A stretch of 11,984 nt of DNA from an uncultured Oscillospiraceae bacterium (lineage in GTDB: Bacteria; Bacillota; Clostridia; Oscillospirales; Ruminococcaceae), in assembly GCA_902489475.1 (NCBI GenBank), contig CABUAH010000058.1, positions 1-11,984 of the forward strand, in the 5' to 3' direction. This document shows, in pieces, positions 5,329 to 11,984 of this stretch. The notes beneath the pieces were generated by a model that was given only the letters and a program-made list of their open reading frames with translations, did not search any database and was not told where the DNA came from. Both the position numbers and the translations under genes were made by a program. Numbering within the stretch: position 1 is the first letter of the stretch; each line of letters begins with the position of its first letter.

Positions 5329-7410
5329 ATGGCAAGAAATTGCTCGTTAGAAGATACCAGAAATATTGGTATCATGGCTCATATTGACGCCGGTAAAACG
5401 ACAACAACCGAGCGTATTCTGTTCTATACTGGTATTAACTATAAGATCGGTGAAACACATGACGGTGCTTCAACAATGGACTGGATGGAGCAGGAGAAGG
5501 AGAGAGGTATTACAATCACTTCTGCTGCAACAACAGCATTTTGGAAGAACCACAGAATTAATATCATCGACACACCGGGACACGTTGACTTTACGGTTGA
5601 GGTTGAGAGATCTTTGAGAGTTCTTGACGGATCCGTTACAGTTCTTTGTGCAAAGGGCGGAGTTGAGCCGCAGACTGAAACTGTATGGAGACAGGCTGAC
5701 AAATACAAAGTTCCAAGAATGGTCTATGTAAATAAGATGGACATAATGGGAGCTGATTTCTACAATGTATTGAATATGCTCCATAACAGACTTAAGACAA
5801 ACGCAGTTCCAATTCAGCTTCCTATCGGAGCTGAGGATGAATTCAAGGGAGTCATTGACCTTCTTGAAATGAAAGCGTATGTATATTATGATGATCTCGG
5901 AAAAGACATCAGAGTTGAGGAGATTCCTGACGACCTTAAGGAAAAGGCTGAGGAATATCATGAGGCGCTGATGGAACACGTTGCTGAGCAGGATGACGAA
6001 ATCATGGAGAAATATTTTGCCGGCGAAGAGATTACAATTGATGAGATTAAGAAGTGCATAAGAAAGTCTACTATTGCAAATACAATGGTACCTGTAGTAT
6101 GCGGAACATCTTACAGAAACAAGGGCGTACAGAAGCTTCTTGACGCAATCGTTGATTATATGCCTTCTCCTCTTGACGTACCTCATATCAAGGGTATTAA
6201 CCCTGATACTGATGAAGAAGAGGAAAGACCATCATCAGATGAAGAGCCATTCTCGGCTTTGGCATTTAAGATTGCTACAGACCCATTTGTTGGTAAGCTT
6301 TGCTATTTCAGAGTTTATTCAGGAGTTTTGACAAAGGGATCATCTGTATATAACGCTTCTAAGGATGACCGTGAGAGAATCGGAAGAATTCTTCAGATGC
6401 ACTCAAATGAAAGAAAAGACATTGATGAGGTATACGCAGGTGATATTGCTGCTGCTGTTGGACTTAAGAATACAACAACAGGTGATACGCTTTGTGATGA
6501 AAAACATCCTATTATACTTGAGTCAATGGAGTTCCCTGAACCGGTTATTCAGCTCGCTATTGAGCCTAAGACTAAGGCGGGTCAGGAGAAGATGGGTATT
6601 GCTTTGGCTAAGCTTGCAGAAGAAGACCCGACATTCAGAACTTATACAGATGAAGAAACCGGACAGACAATTATTGCCGGAATGGGTGAGCTTCACCTTG
6701 AAATCATCGTAGACAGACTTTTGAGAGAGTTTAAGGTTGAGGCAAACGTCGGTGCACCTCAGGTTGCATATAAGGAAACAATCAGATCGGCTACAGACGT
6801 TGACCACAAGTACGCAAGACAGTCCGGTGGTAAAGGTCAGTACGGTCATGTTAAGATTCAGGTTGAGCCTAATGAGAGCGGTAAGGGATATGAATTCACT
6901 AACGCAATCGTCGGAGGAGCTATTCCTAAGGAATATATTCCTGCTGTTGATGCCGGTATCAAGGGCGCAATGGAAGCAGGAGTTTTGGCAGGATATCCTG
7001 TAGTAGACGTTAAGGTTAGACTTTATGACGGTTCTTACCACGAGGTTGACTCGTCTGAAATGGCATTTAAAATTGCCGGATCTATGGCATTCAAAGAGGC
7101 TATGAAGAAGGCTAATCCTGTAATTCTCGAGCCTATTATGAAGGTAACGGTAATTGTTCCTGAGGAGCATATGGGAACTGCAATCGGTGACCTTAACTCA
7201 CGCCGTGGACAGATTCAGGGACAGGAAATCAGAATGGGTACAGCGCAGGTTGATGCACTTGTTCCGCTTTCTGAAATGTTTGGATACTCAAACGACCTTC
7301 GTTCTAAGACACAGGGAAGAGGACAGTATTCAATGGAGCCGCACAGCTATATTGAGGTTCCAAAATCAATCGCTGAAAAGATTATGTCAAACAGAAGCAA
7401 GGAAAACTAA
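5329..7410 (+). CDS. fusA: Elongation factor G
   Basis: EF-G is the cytosolic GTPase that drives tRNA-mRNA translocation and, with ribosome recycling factor, subunit splitting. The protein has 693 residues, full length. G-domain motifs are AHIDAGKTT (17-25, P-loop), the switch I RGITIT segment, DTPGHVDFT (from D81) and NKMD (135-138). The later base-contact loop reads CGTSYRNKG, slightly different from the commoner GSAFKNKG. Domain II starts near residue 300, and domain IV carries the GKGQYGHV and GYPVVDVKV segments. The acidic linker (DTDEEEERPSSDEE) before domain II is typical. The ribosome binding site AGGAGG (5315-5320) lies eight bases before the ATG. It is cotranscribed with rpsL and rpsG. 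It is the ordinary EF-G type, not a TetM-like or second paralogue. Confidence 0.98.
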   Translation: MARNCSLEDTRNIGIMAHIDAGKTTTTERILFYTGINYKIGETHDGASTMDWMEQEKERGITITSAATTAFWKNHRINIIDTPGHVDFTVEVERSLRVLDGSVTVLCAKGGVEPQTETVWRQADKYKVPRMVYVNKMDIMGADFYNVLNMLHNRLKTNAVPIQLPIGAEDEFKGVIDLLEMKAYVYYDDLGKDIRVEEIPDDLKEKAEEYHEALMEHVAEQDDEIMEKYFAGEEITIDEIKKCIRKSTIANTMVPVVCGTSYRNKGVQKLLDAIVDYMPSPLDVPHIKGINPDTDEEEERPSSDEEPFSALAFKIATDPFVGKLCYFRVYSGVLTKGSSVYNASKDDRERIGRILQMHSNERKDIDEVYAGDIAAAVGLKNTTTGDTLCDEKHPIILESMEFPEPVIQLAIEPKTKAGQEKMGIALAKLAEEDPTFRTYTDEETGQTIIAGMGELHLEIIVDRLLREFKVEANVGAPQVAYKETIRSATDVDHKYARQSGGKGQYGHVKIQVEPNESGKGYEFTNAIVGGAIPKEYIPAVDAGIKGAMEAGVLAGYPVVDVKVRLYDGSYHEVDSSEMAFKIAGSMAFKEAMKKANPVILEPIMKVTVIVPEEHMGTAIGDLNSRRGQIQGQEIRMGTAQVDALVPLSEMFGYSNDLRSKTQGRGQYSMEPHSYIEVPKSIAEKIMSNRSKEN

Positions 7411-7450
7411 TATTCTTATTGGTTTTCCTGCAAATAATCGGGAAAAAAGC

Positions 7451-7479
7451 TTGCTTTTTTTACAAAAGTTTGTTATAAT
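7451..7479 (+). promoter_or_regulatory. tuf promoter with extended -10
   Basis: TATAAT (7474-7479) is preceded by TG at 7471-7472, which makes an extended -10. Seventeen bases upstream lies a weak -35, TTGCTT (7451-7456). It would give tuf a separate transcript start near 7486 in addition to readthrough from fusA. Confidence 0.65.
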
Positions 7480-7533
7480 GTTTTTACAATTTTATTTGAC
7501 AAGAAAATTTTAATTAAAGGGAGGATATTCCAA

Positions 7534-8733
7534 ATGGCAAAGGAAAAATTTGAAAGAACCAAACCACACGTTAACATTGGTACTATCGGACACGTTGACC
7601 ATGGTAAGACAACTCTTACAGCTGCTATTACAAAGACTCTTGCTCTTAAGGGTCAGGCTAAGTACGAGGCTTACGACATGATCGATAAGGCTCCTGAAGA
7701 GAGAGAGCGTGGTATTACAATCAACACAGCTCACGTTGAGTATGAGACAGATAAGCGTCACTACGCACACGTTGACTGTCCTGGACACGCTGACTACGTT
7801 AAGAACATGATCACAGGTGCTGCACAGATGGACGGAGCAATCCTTGTTGTTGCTTCTTCTGACGGTCCTATGGCTCAGACAAGAGAGCATTTGCTTCTTG
7901 CTCGTCAGGTTGGCGTTCCATACATCGTTGTATTCATGAATAAGGCTGACCAGGTTGATGACGAAGAGCTTCTCGAACTCGTTGAGATGGATATCAGAGA
8001 GCTTCTTTCTTCATATGATTTCCCTGGCGACGATACACCGATCATCAAGGGTTCTGCTCTTGCAGCTCTTGAGGCTCCGGATGATCTTTCTAACCCTGCA
8101 TATGCACCAATTCTTGAGCTCATGGATGCAGTTGACGAGTACATCCCAACTCCTGACAGAGCTGCTGATCTTCCGTTCCTTATGCCTGTTGAGGACGTTT
8201 TCACAATCACAGGTCGTGGAACAGTTGCTACAGGTAGAGTAGAAAGAGGACAGCTCAAGACTGGTGACGAAGTTGAGATTATCGGTCTTACAGAAGAGAG
8301 AGCTAAGACAGTTGTAACAGGTATCGAGATGTTCAGAAAGATTCTTGATTACGCTGAGGCTGGAGATAACATCGGCGCACTTTTAAGAGGTGTTCAGAGA
8401 GATGAAATCGAAAGAGGACAGGTTCTCTGTAAGCCGGGTTCAATTCATCCGCTCACAAAGTTCACAGGTCAGGTTTACGTTCTTAAGAAGGACGAGGGTG
8501 GAAGACATACACCATTCTTCAACAACTACAGACCTCAGTTCTATTTCAGAACAACAGACGTTACAGGTGTTATTACACTTCCTGCTGATAAGGAAATGTG
8601 CATGCCTGGTGATAACGTAGTAATGGACGTTGAGCTTATCACTCCTATCGCTATCGAAGAGGGACTTCGTTTCGCTATTCGTGAGGGTGGTAGAACAGTA
8701 GGTTCAGGCGTTGTTACAGCAACTAAGGACTAA
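7534..8733 (+). CDS. tuf: Elongation factor Tu
   Basis: EF-Tu is the GTPase that delivers aminoacyl-tRNA to the ribosomal A site. The protein has 399 residues, full length. Motifs are GHVDHGKT (19-26), the switch I segment EERERGITINTAHVEY, DCPGH (from D81), NKAD (136-139) and GSALAALE (173-180). Domains II and III follow, with GRGTVATGRVERG and the C-terminal REGGRTVGSGVV. AAAGGGAGG (7516-7524) is nine bases before the ATG. It closes the str cluster, has its own promoter, and is followed at once by a strong terminator, so the S10 operon found next to tuf in some bacteria does not follow here. Codon use is highly biased, as expected for a very highly expressed gene. Confidence 0.99.
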   Translation: MAKEKFERTKPHVNIGTIGHVDHGKTTLTAAITKTLALKGQAKYEAYDMIDKAPEERERGITINTAHVEYETDKRHYAHVDCPGHADYVKNMITGAAQMDGAILVVASSDGPMAQTREHLLLARQVGVPYIVVFMNKADQVDDEELLELVEMDIRELLSSYDFPGDDTPIIKGSALAALEAPDDLSNPAYAPILELMDAVDEYIPTPDRAADLPFLMPVEDVFTITGRGTVATGRVERGQLKTGDEVEIIGLTEERAKTVVTGIEMFRKILDYAEAGDNIGALLRGVQRDEIERGQVLCKPGSIHPLTKFTGQVYVLKKDEGGRHTPFFNNYRPQFYFRTTDVTGVITLPADKEMCMPGDNVVMDVELITPIAIEEGLRFAIREGGRTVGSGVVTATKD

Positions 8734-8749
8734 TTTAATTTGAAAATAG

Positions 8750-8787
8750 TAAAGACCGGAAGAGTTTTCTTTCGGTCTTTATTTTAT
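8750..8787 (+). terminator. Intrinsic terminator of tuf
   Basis: A 14-bp stem (TAAAGACCGGAAGA at 8750-8763 with TCTTTCGGTCTTTA at 8768-8781, one G-U pair) with a GTTT loop is followed by TTTTAT. Its core, AAGACCG with CGGTCTT, resembles that of the terminator at 147-179. Confidence 0.93.
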
Positions 8788-8822
8788 GTGGATTAAATTA
8801 AAACAGTTTTTCATTTTATATT

Positions 8823-8850
8823 TGTAACAAAATCAAAACTCAATCGTTTA
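8823..8850 (+). promoter_or_regulatory. Putative ECF-sigma promoter of the sigma/anti-sigma operon
   Basis: TGTAAC (8823-8828), 16 bp, then CGTTTA (8845-8850) resembles the AAC-type -35 and CGT-type -10 recognised by Firmicutes ECF sigma factors such as the Bacillus sigma-W/X/M group. It lies about 30 bp before the sigma gene, so autoregulation is the natural reading. No good housekeeping promoter is visible in the spacer. Confidence 0.55.
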
Positions 8851-8881
8851 TTATATAGAAAGTTAAAGCGGGGTGACAATA

Positions 8882-9376
8882 GTGAAAAGAAAATACAGTA
8901 TTGAGGAGGGCAAGCTGTTTGCTGATTATGCATATGTTTATAATTATTCGCTTTCACTTTGTCGCAATGAGCATTTAGCTGAGGAAATGACTCAGGAAGC
9001 TTTTTTTCGGGCAATAAAAAGCAGTAAAAAGGTTTCCGGACATGAATTCAATCTAGCCTTTGTATGTACTATTGCAAAAAACTATTATCTTGATTATCTC
9101 AAAAAGCAAAAACGAATCGTGAATAAAGATGTTGAAATTGCAGATGAAAAGCAAATGGAGGAAGAGTTTTTTGATAAGGATACAGCCATAAGGATACACA
9201 AGCTTTTGCATGAAATGAAAGAGCCGTATAAGGAAGTATTTTCTCTGAGAGTTTTCGGTGAACTTGATTTTTCGTCAATATCTGAAATATTTGCAAAATC
9301 CGAGAGCTGGTCGAGGGTTACATATCACAGGGCAAAAAAGATGATTTTAGAGAATCTTAGAAAGGATGGGTTTTGA
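8882..9376 (+). CDS. ECF-type RNA polymerase sigma factor
   Basis: A small two-domain sigma factor of the extracytoplasmic-function group, which directs RNA polymerase to a limited regulon when released by its anti-sigma factor. Region 2 spans roughly residues 10-75, with the HLAEEMTQEAFFRAI helix (2.2) and IAKNYYLDYLKKQKR (2.4). Region 4 spans about 105-158, with EPYKEVFSLRVFGELDFSSISEIF and the helix-turn-helix SESWSRVTYHRAKK. GTG 8882 is preferred, giving 164 residues, because GGGGTGA (8870-8876) lies five bases upstream. GTG 8873 overlaps that Shine-Dalgarno but stays possible and would add three residues. The stop lies two bases before the next ATG, so the two genes are translationally coupled. 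The ECF group and inducing signal are not known. Confidence 0.92.
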   Translation: MKRKYSIEEGKLFADYAYVYNYSLSLCRNEHLAEEMTQEAFFRAIKSSKKVSGHEFNLAFVCTIAKNYYLDYLKKQKRIVNKDVEIADEKQMEEEFFDKDTAIRIHKLLHEMKEPYKEVFSLRVFGELDFSSISEIFAKSESWSRVTYHRAKKMILENLRKDGF

Positions 9377-9378
9377 TT

Positions 9379-10131
9379 ATGGAACAAAATATTCAACTTA
9401 GTTGTGAAGTCGTGAGGGATCTGCTTCCGCTTTATCACGATAAGGTTGTGAGCAAAGATACGGAAACCGCAATAGAGAATCATTTGGACATTTGCGGAGA
9501 ATGTTTAAAGGAGTATAACAAAATCAGTACAGAATTGCCTGAACAAAAGCGTTCAAAGTTCAAAGCAGACGTGGGAAAGGTTTTGAAGAGAATTAAAACC
9601 AAGGCGTTTATTAAAGGCGTGTTGATTACTTGCTTAATTGCAGTAATTATTATCGGAGGATATTTTTCTTTGTTTAAATTAAAAATATCTAAGCTTTCGC
9701 CTGACGACATAAAAGTTAAACACGCATATAAAACTGATGACGGCATATTTTTAATTTATGATCTGCCACGCTTCGGCGGAGTTGCTATTTCTTTTATGGA
9801 TGAAGGCAACTCGCTCGAGTTAGTGTTTAAAGAGGCAATATTTAATTCTGCTGAGGAGAAAAAATTCACTGAATATATAGATTTTAAAAAAGATGATTGT
9901 GACAATCTTAAGATTAACGGCAAAAACATTGAGCTTGAAACAGAAAATATTCCGGAATATGTCACAGAGCATTTAAGCTTCACTGCAAACCCATTCGATT
10001 CAGATAAACAAATCATAGGAGAATGTTTTGATGGCGATTCAACAATCCATTTTCATTACAACGATGGTACAGAAAAGATTTGGAAATTGGACGGAACATT
10101 GATTTATGAAGGATCGGATAAAAACGATTAG
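9379..10131 (+). CDS. Membrane anti-sigma factor with zinc-binding (zf-HC2/ZAS) domain
   Basis: The probable inhibitor of the sigma factor encoded just upstream. Of 250 residues, the N-terminal cytosolic domain has CEVVRDLLPLYHDKVVS and the zinc anti-sigma motif H35-x3-C39-x2-C42. C9 lies 26 positions before H35, giving the C-x25-H-x3-C-x2-C ligand spacing of RsrA-like proteins. A basic stretch leads to one membrane helix (about 77-99, VLITCLIAVIIIGGYF), followed by an outer-surface domain of about 150 residues that I do not recognise. ATG 9379 is chosen: GGATGGG at 9364-9370 is eight bases upstream, while the overlapping TTG at 9373 is too close to it. The topology suggests that the outer domain senses an envelope signal. 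Regulation by zinc loss or thiol oxidation is possible but unproven. Confidence 0.88.
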   Translation: MEQNIQLSCEVVRDLLPLYHDKVVSKDTETAIENHLDICGECLKEYNKISTELPEQKRSKFKADVGKVLKRIKTKAFIKGVLITCLIAVIIIGGYFSLFKLKISKLSPDDIKVKHAYKTDDGIFLIYDLPRFGGVAISFMDEGNSLELVFKEAIFNSAEEKKFTEYIDFKKDDCDNLKINGKNIELETENIPEYVTEHLSFTANPFDSDKQIIGECFDGDSTIHFHYNDGTEKIWKLDGTLIYEGSDKND

Positions 10132-10172
10132 AAAAAACCGCCTTGCTATTTGGTTAGCAGGGCGGTTGCTCT
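10131..10172. terminator. Bidirectional terminator between the anti-sigma gene and ilvB
   Basis: ACCGCCTTGCTA (10137-10148) pairs with TAGCAGGGCGGT (10155-10166), 12 bp with one G-U pair, extended by one A-T pair. On the minus strand the stem is followed by six T residues (A-run 10132-10137), which makes a strong terminator for ilvB. On the plus strand the tail, TGCTCTTTGTATTT, is weaker but can serve the sigma operon. Confidence 0.88.
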
Positions 10173-10184
10173 TTGTATTTAAAA

Positions 10185-11873
10185 CTAATCTCTGATATCT
10201 ATTTCCATGATCGGATCGTTAACATCCGCTCCGGCAGGAACCATAGGCAAGACATTATGATCTTTGTTTATTATTACATTTACAAGACAAGGTTCTTTGC
10301 ACTCAAGAGCTTCCTTAAGCTTCGGTTCAATTTCATTCTTTGAAGAAATTGTAATTCCTTTGATTCCGAATGCTTCTGCAAGCTTCATAAAATCTGTATC
10401 TCTTTCAATGTTTGTTTGTGAAAAATGCTTGTTGTAAAAAAGCCTCTGCCATTGTCTTACCATTCCGAGTACGCTGTTAGAAAATACAAGCTCAATAACA
10501 GGAATGTTGTGTTTTTTGAGGGAGGAAAGCTCCATAAGATTCATATAAAAGCTTCCGTCGCCGGCAATGTTTATGACCTTTTTGTCAGGATTACCGACCT
10601 GAGATCCCATAGCAGCCCCCAAACCGTATCCCATTGTACCGAGTCCTCCGCTTGAAGCAAACTGTCTGGGATCTGTAAAATTAAAAAACTGAGCCGCCCA
10701 CATCTGATGCTGACCGACTTCGGTAGTAATTATAGCCTTTCCGTCTGTGAGATAATCAAGTGTTTTTACAACTTCACTTGGAAGCACCTCGTCCTCGCAT
10801 TCGATAGGCTTCATGATAAGAGGATATTCCTTTTTCCAATCACAAACTTTTGCAAGCCAATCCGAATGATCGAGATTTTCAAGTGAAGAATTTAATTTAT
10901 TTAAAATGTACTTGATATCACCGTTAACAGTATATGTAGGAGTAATATTTTTGCCGATTTCTGCGGGGTCAATTTCAATGTGCAAAATCTTCTTACCTTT
11001 TGCAAAAGTAGAAGCGTTGCATATAACTCTGTCAGAGAAACGGGAGCCTATAACTATAAACAAATCGCATTCAGATAAAGCCAAAGAGCTTGTCTTTGTG
11101 CCGTGCATACCGAGCATACCAATGTAATTTTCTTTAGTGTTGTCGTAAGCGCATTGTCCCATAAGCGAAAGGGAAACCGGTGCGTCAACTTTTGAAACAA
11201 ACTCCGAAAATTCCGTACAAGCGTTGCAAGAAACAACACCGCCGCCGGCATATATAAAAGGTCTTTTTGCATTTTCAATAAGCTTTGCTGCTTCGTCGAT
11301 CTGAGCATTAACACTGTCGGGATTGTGAAAAACATTCATTTTCGGTTCGGCTTTTTCATAATCGCATACTGCGGCAGTAATATCCTTGGGAATATCAATT
11401 AAAACAGGTCCTTTTCGCCCCGAATTTGCAATGTAAAATGCTTCACGAATAGTTTCGGCAAGATTTGTTACGTCTTTTACAATGTAATTGTGTTTTGTTA
11501 CCGGCATTGTAATTCCGCAAATATCAACCTCTTGGAAGGAATCAAGCCCTAAAAGAGAAGTGCTTACATTTCCTGTTATTGCAACAAGCGGAATCGAATC
11601 CATATAAGCTGTAGCAATACCGGTAATAAGGTTTGTAGCACCCGGTCCGCTTGTAGCGATAACAACACCTGTTTTTCCTGTAGTTCTTGAATAACCGTCA
11701 GCCGCATGACAAGCGTGCTGCTCATGAGCAGTTATAATATGTCTTATTTTATCGCTGTATTTGTAGATTGAATCATAGATGTTTAATACAGCGCCTCCCG
11801 GATAACCGAAAACCGTGTCAACACCCTGTTCAAGTAAGCATTCAAGTATTATATCTGAGCCTGTAAGCTTCAT
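10185..11873 (-). CDS. ilvB: Acetolactate synthase (acetohydroxyacid synthase), large catalytic subunit
   Basis: A thiamine-diphosphate enzyme joining two pyruvates, or pyruvate and 2-oxobutyrate: the first common step of valine, leucine and isoleucine synthesis. The 562-residue protein has the three domains of the family: an N-terminal domain with VFGYPGGAVL and the catalytic glutamate E51 (AHEQHACHAADGY), a central FAD-type domain, and a C-terminal ThDP domain with G438-D-G-S and N466 as Mg/ThDP ligands, then LGMVRQWQ. The RQWQ and PGATN signatures indicate the anabolic, FAD-containing form and not catabolic AlsS. The start ATG follows AAAGGA (minus strand, about 11886-11891). It is monocistronic: a consensus promoter lies on one side and a terminator on the other, and no ilvN regulatory subunit is adjacent. 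It could be unlinked or absent. Confidence 0.93.
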   Translation of the reverse strand: MKLTGSDIILECLLEQGVDTVFGYPGGAVLNIYDSIYKYSDKIRHIITAHEQHACHAADGYSRTTGKTGVVIATSGPGATNLITGIATAYMDSIPLVAITGNVSTSLLGLDSFQEVDICGITMPVTKHNYIVKDVTNLAETIREAFYIANSGRKGPVLIDIPKDITAAVCDYEKAEPKMNVFHNPDSVNAQIDEAAKLIENAKRPFIYAGGGVVSCNACTEFSEFVSKVDAPVSLSLMGQCAYDNTKENYIGMLGMHGTKTSSLALSECDLFIVIGSRFSDRVICNASTFAKGKKILHIEIDPAEIGKNITPTYTVNGDIKYILNKLNSSLENLDHSDWLAKVCDWKKEYPLIMKPIECEDEVLPSEVVKTLDYLTDGKAIITTEVGQHQMWAAQFFNFTDPRQFASSGGLGTMGYGLGAAMGSQVGNPDKKVINIAGDGSFYMNLMELSSLKKHNIPVIELVFSNSVLGMVRQWQRLFYNKHFSQTNIERDTDFMKLAEAFGIKGITISSKNEIEPKLKEALECKEPCLVNVIINKDHNVLPMVPAGADVNDPIMEIDIRD

Positions 11874-11908
11874 AATTCATCTGTCCTTTCAAAATTTACA
11901 CAATTTTA

Positions 11909-11937
11909 ATTATACTTAATGCGACATAATATGTCAA
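11909..11937 (-). promoter_or_regulatory. ilvB promoter
   Basis: Read on the minus strand, TTGACA (11937-11932), 17 bp and TATAAT (11914-11909) form a perfect consensus. The predicted start is near 11902, giving a leader of about 30 nt, too short for a T-box or peptide attenuator. Control would have to act at the promoter. Confidence 0.9.
11923..11935. promoter_or_regulatory. Palindrome over the ilvB -35
   Basis: GACATAATATGTC has two perfect 6-bp arms around a central A and overlaps four bases of the -35 hexamer plus part of the spacer. It could be an operator for an amino-acid-responsive repressor. It does not match the CodY consensus AATTTTCWGAAAATT. The evidence is symmetry and position only. 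Confidence 0.4.
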
Positions 11938-11984
11938 GTAAAAATCGACAGCAATTAAGCTGCAAATCTACTGATTAAAAGATT

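Noticed and set aside
5470..6186. Long minus-strand open frame (238 codons) inside fusA
   Set aside because: It lies antisense to a perfectly conserved gene, has no ribosome binding site, and its Ser/Leu/Val/Cys-rich composition is the usual shadow of biased codons on the other strand. The same holds for 6523-7170 and 2255-2608.
7443..7460. AAAAAAG/CTTTTTT hairpin after fusA as a terminator
   Set aside because: The stem is almost only A-T with a 4-nt loop, so it is a weak terminator at best. It also overlaps the tuf -35, so it is more likely an incidental A/T run.
7496..7519. TTGACA just before tuf as another promoter
   Set aside because: At 16-18 bp spacing the -10 position falls on the purine-rich ribosome binding site and bears no resemblance to TATAAT.
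1..11984. CRISPR arrays, tRNA or rRNA genes, insertion sequences
   Set aside because: I saw no regularly spaced direct repeats, no tRNA cloverleaf with a T-arm GTTCRA, no rRNA segments and no transposase-like frame.

Overview
The window looks like chromosomal DNA of an anaerobic low-GC Firmicute, most likely a gut-type Clostridia lineage (Ruminococcaceae/Oscillospiraceae-like). The grounds are the strictly anaerobic class III ribonucleotide reductase, the Firmicutes-type S12 with its N-terminal insertion, AT-rich spacers, strong GGAGG ribosome binding sites, and an ECF sigma/zf-HC2 anti-sigma pair. This taxonomic call is inference; no rRNA is present.

Layout, left to right: (1) the last 36 codons of an unidentified gene and its terminator (1-186). 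(2) A long regulatory spacer with two tandem consensus promoters, each with its -10 inside an NrdR-box-like sequence, driving nrdD (599-2914). (3) A VOC/PhnB-like gene (2965-3351) and a structured spacer ending in a terminator that abuts the ribosome binding site of nrdG (3608-4114). (4) The str operon rpsL-rpsG-fusA with a consensus promoter before rpsL, then tuf with its own extended -10 promoter and a strong terminator (4176-8787). (5) An ECF sigma factor and a membrane zinc-binding anti-sigma factor behind an ECF-like promoter (8823-10131). (6) A convergent, monocistronic ilvB on the minus strand (10185-11873), with a consensus promoter at the right edge and a terminator shared with the sigma operon.

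How the genes work together: NrdD and its activase NrdG make deoxyribonucleotides without oxygen, and NrdR probably represses the unit. The str operon supplies S12, S7, EF-G and EF-Tu. The sigma/anti-sigma pair is a self-contained signalling module. IlvB starts branched-chain amino acid synthesis, but no ilvN lies beside it.

Most of the coding content is ordinary. The parts worth attention are regulatory: the twin NrdR-controlled promoters; the 3424-3596 region before nrdG, which can be drawn as closing stem, antiterminator and terminator in competition and matches no riboswitch class I know (a dispersed repeat is the main alternative); the inverted TAGANNN heptads around the VOC gene; the hairpin-rich rpsL-rpsG gap; the putative autoregulatory ECF promoter; and a palindrome over the ilvB -35.
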